This document shows positions 39,337 through 46,542 of a stretch of DNA of 46,542 nt, piece by piece. Position numbers and translations under genes: made by a program. The DNA lies in the IMG/VR virus record IMGVR_UViG_3300048586_000850, positions 1 to 46,542 of that record, one strand, 5' to 3'. Source of the DNA: a virus. Within the stretch, counting starts at the first letter, position 1. Each line of letters opens with the position of its first letter. The notes beneath the pieces were generated by a model. It was not told the origin of the DNA, searched no databases, and saw only the letters and a program-made list of their open reading frames with translations.

Positions 39337-39659
39337 TGCCGAACCGAGCGAGACGCAAAGCGAGTTGCTCACGAGCAACCCCTCGGCCTAACGCGAGAGC
39401 TCGTGGCTACGATGGCGACTGGGAGTACCTTCGCGAGGAACATTTGCACTCCGAACCATTGTGCCGGGCTCATAAGGAACGCGGGATCATGGTCCCTGCG
39501 ACCGACGTGGATCACATCGTACCGTTTCAAGACGTCGATGATCCTCGACGTCTGGACCCAACCAACCTGCAATCACTATGTCACGAATGCCACAGCCGCA
39601 AAACTCAACGCGACCGCAAAGCCAATCGAACGCGGAAGCAGTACCGCCCTCGAACCTGA
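39336..39659 (+). CDS. HNH endonuclease, terminase-associated
   Basis: A 107-aa protein starting at GTG 39336 (TAGTG overlap). The HNH core is present: LCRAHKERGIMVPATDVDHIVPF, then DDPRRLDPTNLQSLCHECHSRKT, with D-H, N and H in the right order and C-x2-C for the zinc. Similar genes lie directly before the small terminase in HK97-like phages and are needed for efficient cos cutting by terminase. It is followed six bases later by the small terminase gene. Confidence 0.85.
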   Translation: MPNRARRKASCSRATPRPNARARGYDGDWEYLREEHLHSEPLCRAHKERGIMVPATDVDHIVPFQDVDDPRRLDPTNLQSLCHECHSRKTQRDRKANRTRKQYRPRT

Positions 39660-39949
39660 TTCCCAATGGCGAAGAAAAAATCAAGCAGTCCGCGTCGAGG
39701 CTCTCGCTCGTCGTCAACGAAGCGATCGCCAACGAAACGGCCAAGGCCTTCGAAGAGCAAGCCGAATTCATCGAGCAAATCGGTCGCACCTCCGGAGCCC
39801 ACGCCGTCGAACGAATCGTCACCGGAATCACTGCAGGCCTTGAGCCCATCATCCGACAGCACGTCGCAGAACATCTGCCCGCGGTGGTTGCACAGCAAGC
39901 CGATAGCCTGCGAGAAATGGCACGAGCTTTACGAACTGCTGCGGGCTAA
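39578..39949 (+). CDS. possible overlapping gene in alternative frame
   Basis: A 123-aa frame that overlaps the HNH gene (39578-39659) and most of the 5' part of the small terminase gene. Its codons (GCC, ATC, GAA, GTC, TTC, CTC) are much more natural than the Ser/Pro/Lys-rich frame of the terminase N-terminus in the same bases. The product, e.g. NEAIANETAKAFEEQAEFIE and EPIIRQHVAEHLPAVVAQQ, is a well-formed amphipathic helical protein. I cannot tell whether it is a real, dual-coding gene, a shadow, or the true N-terminal part in a frameshifted terminase. No ribosome site is clear. Confidence 0.35.
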   Translation: MSRMPQPQNSTRPQSQSNAEAVPPSNLIPNGEEKIKQSASRLSLVVNEAIANETAKAFEEQAEFIEQIGRTSGAHAVERIVTGITAGLEPIIRQHVAEHLPAVVAQQADSLREMARALRTAAG

Positions 39950-40223
39950 GGATCAACTCGACCTATGTGATTTCGATCTGCTGTCACTGTATTGCGAGGC
40001 CTGGCAGCAGATCGTTGACGCCGATGAAATCCTATCGGTCGAGGGAGACGTGCTTACGAGCGAGAAGGGTGGAGCATATATGCACCCCGCAGCCCATAAG
40101 CGAAACATTGCGATTGATCGAGTTACCCGAATTGCAAAGGAGCTAGGAATTGGTTTCAGGGCGAGGAAAGGAATAGCCGCCCAAGGTAGTAAAGATGACA
40201 CGAATGAATTGGATAACTTCTAG
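39666..40223 (+). CDS. terminase small subunit, P27-like
   Basis: A 185-aa protein. From about residue 70 it shows the P27-type pattern: ICPRWLHSKPIACEKWHELY, then LDLCDFDLLSLYCEAWQQIV and the helices ending YMHPAAHKRNIAIDRVTRIA and ELGIGFRARKG. The first 70 residues are a low-complexity Ser/Pro/Lys segment, longer than is usual in the family and overlapping another reading frame. The small subunit recognises the packaging site on phage DNA and helps the large subunit. It lies between the HNH gene and a DNA methyltransferase, as in many HK97-like packaging modules. Confidence 0.7.
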   Translation: MAKKKSSSPRRGSRSSSTKRSPTKRPRPSKSKPNSSSKSVAPPEPTPSNESSPESLQALSPSSDSTSQNICPRWLHSKPIACEKWHELYELLRAKDQLDLCDFDLLSLYCEAWQQIVDADEILSVEGDVLTSEKGGAYMHPAAHKRNIAIDRVTRIAKELGIGFRARKGIAAQGSKDDTNELDNF

Positions 40224-40225
40224 AG

Positions 40226-40960
40226 ATGCAACTTGTTTATTCCCAATCGGATTGTCAACTCTATCGAGGTGACTGCTTAAAGATTCTCGATCAACTGAAA
40301 GGACCTTTCGACGTCGTCCTTGCGGACCCTCCATACGCGAGTGGAGGACGTACCATGGCGGAGAAGGCACTTCCTACCAGCCAGAAGTACCAAACTACTG
40401 GTACTAAAAAGAAGTATGCAGGAGGCGACTTTCAGAACGACAGTCTCGACCAACGGTCGTGGACCAAATGGTGCACGGAATGGCTCGGAGGATGTCGAGC
40501 ACTGACGAGGGTCGGTGCCTATCTGCTCGTGTTCGTTGATTGGCGGCAGCTACCTGCGATGACCGATGCCGTGCAAATGTCCGGATGGACATGGCGTGGA
40601 GTCATTCCGTGGGACAAAACGGAGTGCTCCCGTGCACCCCACAAGGGGTATTTTCGGCATCAGGCCGAGTATGTGGTGTGGGGCAGCAATGGCTCTCTGC
40701 CAGCGGCGACACATGCAGGGCCTTTTCCTGGTGTCTACCGGGAACGGGTCAAGCACCAGGAAAAGCACCACGTCACGGGAAAGCCAATCCCTCTCCTGAG
40801 GGAGATCCTGAAATGCGTGCCGCCAGGTTCACGGGTTCTGGATCCGTTCGCAGGTTCGTCTTCTACGTTGCTGGCCGCACGTGAGAACGGGCTTAAGTCG
40901 GTAGGCATCGAGCTATCCGCCGAATGTTGCCAGGTTTCGTGCGAGAGACTTCTCAAATGA
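40226..40960 (+). CDS. site-specific DNA methyltransferase, DPPY type
   Basis: A 244-aa enzyme that transfers a methyl group from S-adenosylmethionine to DNA, probably adenine N6 (DPPY motif at residues 34-37 in DVVLADPPYASG). Motif I comes later in the chain: SRVLDPFAGSSSTLLAARE at residues about 203-220, giving the beta-class order IV then I. The region RAPHKGYFRHQAEYVVWGSN fits the conserved part after the target domain. It lies in the packaging operon between the two terminase genes, a usual place for orphan phage methyltransferases that protect phage DNA from host restriction or adjust packaging. No matching restriction enzyme is visible. Confidence 0.85.
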   Translation: MQLVYSQSDCQLYRGDCLKILDQLKGPFDVVLADPPYASGGRTMAEKALPTSQKYQTTGTKKKYAGGDFQNDSLDQRSWTKWCTEWLGGCRALTRVGAYLLVFVDWRQLPAMTDAVQMSGWTWRGVIPWDKTECSRAPHKGYFRHQAEYVVWGSNGSLPAATHAGPFPGVYRERVKHQEKHHVTGKPIPLLREILKCVPPGSRVLDPFAGSSSTLLAARENGLKSVGIELSAECCQVSCERLLK

Positions 40961-42741
40961 TTTCGTTAGCACGTGCGAAGCGTGAAGGTTGGGCAGACCA
41001 AATTCGCACGGCGTCTGATGAGCAGGCGATTCGGGAAGGATGCTATTTCGACAAAGCCGCTGCGGACCGCGTCGTTTCATTCTTCCCGAAGTTTCTGGTG
41101 CATTGCAAAAACAAATTCGCAGGCAAGCCATTTGAGTTGCTTGAGTGGCAGATCCGCGATTTGATCTATCCGGTATTCGGGTGGAAACGCCCGAACGGAT
41201 ACCGACGGTTCACGCGTGTGTATGTCGAGATCCCGAAGAAGAACGGAAAGAGCACCATCGCCGCAGGCCTCGGGCTGTACATGCTCTGTGCTGACAACGA
41301 GTTCGGTGCGAACGTTTATTCCGCCGCCTCCGATCGTCAACAAGCATTGATCGTGCATAGCGAAGCGGTCAACATGGTCGACACCTCGGCAAAGCTTCGG
41401 AAGTCCCTGAAGATACACCGCTCCAAATTCGACATCACCTTTCGCAAGAAGCTGTCGTCCTACCGAGCCTTATCCTCCGCACCTGAAGGGAAAGAAGGTT
41501 TCGATGGGCACTGTGCGATCTGCGACGAGCTGCACGTGTGGAAAGGGCGAGCGTTGTGGGACGCATTGAGGTACATGGGTCGCGCTCGCAGTCAACCTCT
41601 CATCTTCGTTATCACTACGGCGGGAAATAACCTGGATGGAGTTTGCTGGGAACAGCACGAGTACGCCCTGAAGGTTTTGAGCGGAGACATTATCGACACC
41701 CGGTACTATCCGCTCGTGTACGCTCTCACCGAGAAGGAGATCGAAGGGGACAAGATCTACGATCGCAAGCTCTGGAGGAAAGCCAACCCGTCGTTGGGCT
41801 TTACGATCGACGAGGACGAGTTTGCGAGGGATCTCCACGAGGCCTTGCAAAGTCCCCGGACGCGTGCTGCGTTCCTTCGCTACTCGTTCAACATCTGGGC
41901 CCAGGAGCTCACGAGCTGGCTGCCTCATGATATTTGGATGAACTCCCATCGAGAGCGAGAACCGGAGCGACTGACTACAGTCCACGCCGGTTTGGACCTG
42001 GCGAAGATCTCCGATATGAGTGCGTTAGTCCTGACGGAGACTCTCGAGCGCGAGCCCGTTCCTTCTGGAATGGAGTCCGTAAGAGTGGTCAGCCCATTCA
42101 CGAGCAAAGGGCAAACATATTCGATCGGACAATTACACACGTTGCCGATGTCGGTTTCCAAGAACCTTTTGTCTGCAGGAGTTGTGGAAAGGTACGTACC
42201 GCCTCGCCCGTACCACTTGCGGCCATTCTTCTGGATCCCGGAGGATCGAGTCGCGGAACTTGAAAAGGTGTTCCCGACGCTGCAGTTTCGAAATTGGGCA
42301 AACCAAAAGTATCTGAAGCTTACCCCTGGAAACGTTACGGACTATGGAGCGATCCTGGCAGACATTCGCGAATTGAATCGATTCTACAGGATCGAGAAGC
42401 TCGCTTTCGACCCTTGGAATGCGGAGCACCTGACGCAGCAGCTGGAGCATGACGGCATTGAGCGCGTCGAGTTCCAGCAGACCATTGCCAATTTCGCACA
42501 CCCGACGGCAGAATTCGAACGTCTTCTCCGGGCAGGCCTGCTGACGCACGAGCCCAATCCTGTGTTCGATTGGCAGTCGCAGAACGTGAAAGTAAAGACC
42601 GACGCGTCGGGAAACTTCCGACCAGTCAAACCAAGTCACGAAGACCACAAGAAGATCGACGGAATTGTGGCCGCGATCATGTCTCTGAACGAAGCGATGC
42701 TAGCTCCCGACGTTCCGACGGGTGCGAGCTTGATTTATTAG
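40957..42741 (+). CDS. terL: terminase large subunit
   Basis: A 594-aa motor that packages DNA into the capsid and cuts it. The ATG at 40957 overlaps the methyltransferase stop (ATGA). The ATPase domain has Walker A EIPKKNGKST (residues about 91-100), Walker B CAICDELH (186-193), and the coupling motif FVITTAGNN. The C-terminal nuclease has acidic residues in HAGLDLAKISDMSALVL, EKLAFDPWNAEHLTQQ and KIDGIVAAIMSLNEAM. The closest type is the HK97/phiC31-like Terminase_1 family. Next to the portal gene with a 23-base gap, as usual. Confidence 0.92.
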   Translation: MISLARAKREGWADQIRTASDEQAIREGCYFDKAAADRVVSFFPKFLVHCKNKFAGKPFELLEWQIRDLIYPVFGWKRPNGYRRFTRVYVEIPKKNGKSTIAAGLGLYMLCADNEFGANVYSAASDRQQALIVHSEAVNMVDTSAKLRKSLKIHRSKFDITFRKKLSSYRALSSAPEGKEGFDGHCAICDELHVWKGRALWDALRYMGRARSQPLIFVITTAGNNLDGVCWEQHEYALKVLSGDIIDTRYYPLVYALTEKEIEGDKIYDRKLWRKANPSLGFTIDEDEFARDLHEALQSPRTRAAFLRYSFNIWAQELTSWLPHDIWMNSHREREPERLTTVHAGLDLAKISDMSALVLTETLEREPVPSGMESVRVVSPFTSKGQTYSIGQLHTLPMSVSKNLLSAGVVERYVPPRPYHLRPFFWIPEDRVAELEKVFPTLQFRNWANQKYLKLTPGNVTDYGAILADIRELNRFYRIEKLAFDPWNAEHLTQQLEHDGIERVEFQQTIANFAHPTAEFERLLRAGLLTHEPNPVFDWQSQNVKVKTDASGNFRPVKPSHEDHKKIDGIVAAIMSLNEAMLAPDVPTGASLIY

Positions 42742-42764
42742 GACCCCCAGGATAGCAACGCACC

Positions 42765-44033
42765 ATGTTCAATCGCATTCGCAAAGCCGTCCGACGTGCA
42801 GTTACATGGGCAATAGATCTCGGGATTTCCAGCATAAGCAATCCGACGGATTGGTTTGTTGAATTCGTGCGTGGGCATGATCCGGACAATGCTCCGATGA
42901 AACCGGAGGATGCCTTAAAGCTGCCTGAGGTTTGGTACTCCGTCACAAAGATCGCCGGGCATTGTGCGGTCCTACCCATGCATCAGTACGAGGAGGATGC
43001 TACTGATTCCAGGGTTCGACGGAAGGCAAAAGAGCATCCGACTTGGCGATGCGTTCACACGCGACCCAATCCGCTGATGTGTTCGGCGGTGTTCTGGGAA
43101 ACGATCATGGTGCACTCCCTACTCCGCGGAAACGGCCGGGCACTGATCCAGCGGAACAGCAAAGGGCAGTGCGTTCAGTTGAATCTATTTCCTACCACAG
43201 CGAAGACGGTCATCGTCGAAGGCCAGAAGTGGCACGGATACTACGTTCTGGACAACTCGGGCAAGCAGGAGATGAAGGCATTTCCGGACCGAGACGTGTT
43301 GCACATCGTGGGACTGTCATTCGACGGCATCACCGGAATCGACCTCATGGAGTACGCAAGCGACTCGCTAAAGACCGGTCGATCTGCGATACGTGCCACC
43401 AGGTCCGCGTTCGAGAACTACGACATGCCTGGCGTAGTAATCACTGCGCCGCGTGGAATGTTCAAGACGGAAGACGAATCCAGGGAATGGCTGAAGGATT
43501 TCCGGGAGGCGCACAAGGGAGCCAAGAACCGCAGCAAGTCGGCGATGATCAAAGAAGGGATGACCATCACGACGATGACTCAAAACCTGAAGGACTTCGA
43601 AGCCTCTGAGATTCGCAAGCTGACACGCCAGGATGCCGCCCTCTGGTTCCTGATTGAACAGATCGTGGGGGATGATTCGAGCGTAAGCTACAACTCGCTC
43701 GAGCAAAAGAACCTGGCCTACCTCGCGAATTGCCTCCTGCGATGGCTCACTCGTATCGAGCAGGAAGCTGATGAAAAGCTCTTCAGTGAGTCCGAAAAGA
43801 AGACCAATCGGTTCTTCAACAAGTTCAACGTCGCTGCACTCCTGAGAGCAGACAGCAAGACTCAGGCCGAAACGATTGCCCGATTGATCACAGCCAGGGT
43901 TTACAACCCGAACGAGGGGAGAGGATTCCTCGATCTTAATCCTTACGACGGTGGCGAGGAATACATCAATCCCGCCATCACAACACTCATGGAATCGAAC
44001 GGAAACTCACGCGATGGCTCACAAGCTGCTTAA
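42765..44033 (+). CDS. portal protein, HK97-type
   Basis: A 422-aa protein forming the ring at the DNA entry vertex. Family signs: PEVWYSVTKIAGHCAVLPMH near the start, then LLRGNGRALIQRNSKGQCVQ, the segment DVLHIVGLSFDGITGIDLME, GVVITAPRGMFKTEDESREW, the DFEASEIRKLTRQDAALWFL region, and NLAYLANCLLRWLTRIEQEA with a final GRGFLDLNPYDGGEEYINPA. Its 3' end overlaps the start of the protease gene by 20 bases, indicating translational coupling. Confidence 0.9.
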   Translation: MFNRIRKAVRRAVTWAIDLGISSISNPTDWFVEFVRGHDPDNAPMKPEDALKLPEVWYSVTKIAGHCAVLPMHQYEEDATDSRVRRKAKEHPTWRCVHTRPNPLMCSAVFWETIMVHSLLRGNGRALIQRNSKGQCVQLNLFPTTAKTVIVEGQKWHGYYVLDNSGKQEMKAFPDRDVLHIVGLSFDGITGIDLMEYASDSLKTGRSAIRATRSAFENYDMPGVVITAPRGMFKTEDESREWLKDFREAHKGAKNRSKSAMIKEGMTITTMTQNLKDFEASEIRKLTRQDAALWFLIEQIVGDDSSVSYNSLEQKNLAYLANCLLRWLTRIEQEADEKLFSESEKKTNRFFNKFNVAALLRADSKTQAETIARLITARVYNPNEGRGFLDLNPYDGGEEYINPAITTLMESNGNSRDGSQAA

Positions 44034-44727
44034 CGAATCAGAACCTGCGACACTGTACATCTACGATCCTATTGCGAAGGATAGTTTCTGGGGCGACTCC
44101 GTCAGTGCGAAGGACGTGATTGTCGCACTCGACTCGATCAATGCTCCTCAAATTCAAGTGAGAATCAATTCACCAGGCGGTGACGTATTCGAGGGTGACG
44201 CGATTTACAACGCCCTGAGACGTAAGGCTGTTCAGTCGAGGATCATTGTATGCATCGACGGAGTTGCGGCGTCGGCCGCATCGTTCATTGCGATGGCAGG
44301 CGATGAGATCGAAATCGCCGAGAACGCATTCATGATGATCCATGAATCTTGGACCTACGCGATGGGTAACAAACGGGAGGTCGCAAAGACGATCGACCTT
44401 TTGAGCAAAGTCGACGTGGCGATCGCCACCATGATGTCGGCAAGATCAGGTCAGTCGATCGAAGATGTGACAAAGTGGATGGAGGCCGAGACCTGGTTCG
44501 ATTCAAAAGAGGCGGTGGACAAGAAGTTCGCCGACCGAATTGGTACCAAGGCAAACACCCAAGTAACGGACGCGACCGCTCGAGCCGCTGCGCGATGGAG
44601 TAAAACCCCTGCAGCATTCAAGCAGTCGATCGAGTCGCACATGCGAACGAAGACGAAGGAGATCGAGGAGTCTCCGACCCCACGCCTTGCGGCATTACGG
44701 CAACGGATGAGACATGTCCAAAAATAG
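44014..44727 (+). CDS. ClpP-like head maturation protease
   Basis: A 237-aa serine protease that trims the N-terminal delta domain of the capsid protein during prohead maturation. Catalytic residues in ClpP positions are S87 in DGVAASAASF and H110 in MMIHESW; a Glu in MEAETWFDSKEAVDKKF lies in the place of the third residue, as in phage forms. INSPGGDVFEGD is the oxyanion-region motif. Placed after the portal gene, as in HK97; but its substrate gene (35295-36821) lies on the opposite strand and 7 kb away. Its C-terminus overlaps the gp10-like gene by 14 bases. Confidence 0.9.
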   Translation: MAHKLLNESEPATLYIYDPIAKDSFWGDSVSAKDVIVALDSINAPQIQVRINSPGGDVFEGDAIYNALRRKAVQSRIIVCIDGVAASAASFIAMAGDEIEIAENAFMMIHESWTYAMGNKREVAKTIDLLSKVDVAIATMMSARSGQSIEDVTKWMEAETWFDSKEAVDKKFADRIGTKANTQVTDATARAAARWSKTPAAFKQSIESHMRTKTKEIEESPTPRLAALRQRMRHVQK

Positions 44728-45196
44728 CGTTCACGTTGAAATCCACTTCGACGAATCCGTACTTGAGAGTCTCCAACTACTCCCTGGGATGGAACGTTAC
44801 CTCGGTTTGACAATGGCGTTCCGCCGCGCCGGTCAAGTGGTAGCCAAGAGGGCTAGGTCGTTATGCCCTCCGCCTGGTTACAAAGGCGACAAGCCAGGCT
44901 TCAAACCACTTCGCGATACCATCGGCGTTGTGGTCCGCCATTACCCGAACGTCCTAGCAATCTACGTTGGGCCGCAGTATCCGACTGGTGCGCACGGGCA
45001 TCTGGTGGAATACGGGCACTGGCTTGTCCGCAAGAACAAGAAAACCGGAACGCGAAAAGTGATTCGCTGGGTTGAGGCTCGTCCCTTCATGCGCCCGGCC
45101 GTGGATGAGACGCGCGAGGAGCAGCAGGAGGCGATTGTGAATCAATTGAAACGACACATCGAATCGGTTGCCAAGCTTACCCCCCCTACCCCCTAA
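44714..45196 (+). CDS. HK97 gp10-like head-tail protein
   Basis: A 160-aa protein. The pattern GVVVRHYPNVLAIYVGPQYP, then GAHGHLVEYGHWLVRKN, and ARPFMRPAVDETREEQQEAI is characteristic of the HK97 gp10 family (tail terminator/neck). In most phages this gene lies between connector genes and the tail tube gene, but here it follows the protease, so the neck genes are split. It is the last gene of the plus-strand packaging operon; the next 131 bases hold no gene. Confidence 0.75.
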   Translation: MSKNSVHVEIHFDESVLESLQLLPGMERYLGLTMAFRRAGQVVAKRARSLCPPPGYKGDKPGFKPLRDTIGVVVRHYPNVLAIYVGPQYPTGAHGHLVEYGHWLVRKNKKTGTRKVIRWVEARPFMRPAVDETREEQQEAIVNQLKRHIESVAKLTPPTP

Positions 45197-45327
45197 AATC
45201 CAAAAATCGCGTGTTCGAATGCGTGATGGTCCGGGATGGCTGCCATAATGACATTTTCACCGCCCCCCGGTCAGCGACGACGCCGGCAGGGTATAGTCGA
45301 ATAAAATCGCTGGAAAAGCACTGAAAA

Positions 45328-46542
45328 TCATCGATTGCGAGCGGCCTCCTCGCCTTTGACGTTACGCCTAAGCTTTGCGTAGATCTTCGACGTGTTTACA
45401 TCCGAATGCCCTAGGACAGCGGCAACATGCTCGAGAGAATGGCTATCGCGTATCTCGCATGCAGCGGAGTGACGCAGCTGGTTAGGTGACCAGCGATGCT
45501 TAGCGTGCCATTCACGTTGTTGTTCCTTACTCATCTCATCAGGAGCAGGCCATGCGAGCTTGCAAGCGTATGCGATTGCCTTGCCATACGTTGCAGTTGT
45601 GTAGCCCGATGAGTAACGAGGCCCAGCTTCACCAGCACGCGACGAGTCTCCATAACCTGGTCGGTTGCCTTCATTCAATGGCGTAACTCTCTCTGTCGAC
45701 CTTTTCTTCCTTCGCTGACGCATCGCATCCCGAGGACTGAAACAAGGTCCATCGAAAGGACGGTATAGATACTTGCAAAGTATCTCTTGGGCACGTGGAC
45801 CGATGAAGATCTCTCTGATCTTGTTACGCCATGCGTTCTTATGCTTGGAAAGCCGGATCACCCAGATGTCGCGACTTCGATCAATCATCGAAGGCCTAAT
45901 GGAGCAAAGCTCGCCCGGCCGGCAACCGATCAGTTGCTGCAATCGAACCATGTCGGCAACGACTGTTGGAAGATGCGGAATAGTAGCGTCAACGATAGAC
46001 GCATCAACCGAGTCAACGTCTTCGGTCTCAGGTGCGTCGGTCCTGCCAATCCGGAGCGGATCGATCTCTCTCAATGTCGCAACGACGGATGCGGGAACAA
46101 GCCCTTCCCCTGCGCACCAACCGAACATACGAATGAGGATAGACATCGACTTGTTGATGTACTGCCGGCTGCGTTTCTTTCTGATTCCGCCGGCGGCAAA
46201 CTGCGATCGAATCGTCTTGAAGTGAATCGGCCCGAAGAGGTGGGCAGGCAACGTCCTGTACAGATTCAAAGCGACCTGTGTTACCAATCTCGCGTTAGCG
46301 ATGTCGCGTCGATCGCTGTACTCTTCAAGATACTCAAGGAACGAGACAACCAGGTCTTCAACGAGTTTTGATCGGCTCTTCTGCGCTGTGAATGAATGTT
46401 TGCTCGCCAAGTACTCTGCGATGTAGAGCTCGTACTTGGTCTGCGTATCGGGCTCGCCATACTTTCCGCAGTAGTAGTTCACGCCACGAATTCTGACGAA
46501 TCCTTGGCCCGTCTTGTGTTTCCTTAAGCCGGGAATCTTCAT
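45328..46542 (-). CDS. int: tyrosine recombinase, prophage integrase (right element)
   Basis: A 404-aa protein, with its ATG on the last three bases of the window. It is closely related along its whole length to the integrase at 6555-7760: the same N-terminus (KHKTGQGFVRIRGVNYYCGK vs KHKTGQGVVRIAGKDYYCGK) and the same catalytic features, IGCRPGELCSI for Arg I, WSPNQLRHSA with Asn in place of the HxxR His, VLGHSDVNTSKIYAKL for the His and Tyr nucleophile. The relation suggests they use the same att, tRNA-Arg(TCT). An att site is expected about 100-150 bases beyond the window end. Confidence 0.92.
   Translation of the reverse strand: MKIPGLRKHKTGQGFVRIRGVNYYCGKYGEPDTQTKYELYIAEYLASKHSFTAQKSRSKLVEDLVVSFLEYLEEYSDRRDIANARLVTQVALNLYRTLPAHLFGPIHFKTIRSQFAAGGIRKKRSRQYINKSMSILIRMFGWCAGEGLVPASVVATLREIDPLRIGRTDAPETEDVDSVDASIVDATIPHLPTVVADMVRLQQLIGCRPGELCSIRPSMIDRSRDIWVIRLSKHKNAWRNKIREIFIGPRAQEILCKYLYRPFDGPCFSPRDAMRQRRKKRSTERVTPLNEGNRPGYGDSSRAGEAGPRYSSGYTTATYGKAIAYACKLAWPAPDEMSKEQQREWHAKHRWSPNQLRHSAACEIRDSHSLEHVAAVLGHSDVNTSKIYAKLRRNVKGEEAARNR

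Noticed and set aside
45197-45327. inverted repeats at the right edge of the packaging block
   Set aside because: I compared this gap by eye with the reverse complement of 36960-37090 and found no convincing match, so I make no claim of an invertible-segment repeat.

Overview
This window looks like two temperate-phage-type elements lying head to tail in a bacterial chromosome. The host is probably a planctomycete, perhaps of the Pirellula/Rhodopirellula type. That assignment is an inference from the moderately high GC, two DUF1580-like small DNA-binding proteins, a CsrA-like protein beside an integrase, a zinc-ribbon single-pass membrane protein, and HK97-type phage genes divergent from well-known phages. 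No host housekeeping gene is clearly present.

Left element (about 1-7870). This appears to be a degraded phage or satellite. It holds a frameshifted and truncated tail tape measure gene (1-1440) abutting a DUF1580-like gene, small unknown genes, an AT-richer cargo gene (3372-4187), a protein with two repeats plus a C-terminal BRCT domain (4326-5210), a dTMP kinase (5235-5975), and a tyrosine integrase (6555-7760). Just upstream of that integrase lies a 3' fragment of a tRNA-Arg(TCT), cut exactly at the anticodon loop (7872-7912). This is the signature of an att site.

Right element (about 7.9 kb to the window end or just beyond). This is a nearly complete siphophage-like prophage. Its integrase (45328-46542, minus) closely resembles the first one and begins on the last three bases of the window. 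By analogy, its own att site should lie about 100-150 bases past the end. The left edge (8157-10401) carries accessory genes: a membrane protein, three tandem related tiny genes starting MADEQ/MADQQ, and a zinc-ribbon membrane protein. From 10591 to 18370 a plus-strand early operon runs with many ATGA/GTGA overlaps. It contains a CsrA-like protein, a third tyrosine recombinase, zinc-finger small proteins, an odd 112-nt tRNA-like gene, and a winged-helix replication-initiator-like gene with five 12-bp iterons and an AT-rich tract inside it, a lambda-O-like layout.

Late genes. The minus strand from 36821 down to 18255 carries the HK97-fold capsid, head-tail connectors, fibre and tailspike-like proteins, tail tube, tail assembly chaperones with a perfectly phased A AAA AAA slippery site, tape measure, large cysteine-rich tail protein, and two glycosyltransferase-like proteins. 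One of the latter has an N-terminal ERV/ALR (sulfhydryl oxidase) motif set. The plus strand from 37099 to 45196 carries an envelope module (lipoprotein with a papain/C39-like C-H-D set, then three membrane proteins), HNH endonuclease, small terminase, DNA methyltransferase, large terminase, portal, ClpP-like protease and a gp10-like protein. If the 37-45.2 kb block were inverted, the canonical order terminase-portal-protease-capsid-connectors-tail would be restored.

Most notable: the ERV/ALR-glycosyltransferase fusion in the same operon as a cysteine-rich tail protein, the embedded iteron origin, the tRNA-like gene, the inverted packaging module, and the tandem accretion at tRNA-Arg. I recognise no endolysin/holin pair and no classical CI-type repressor.
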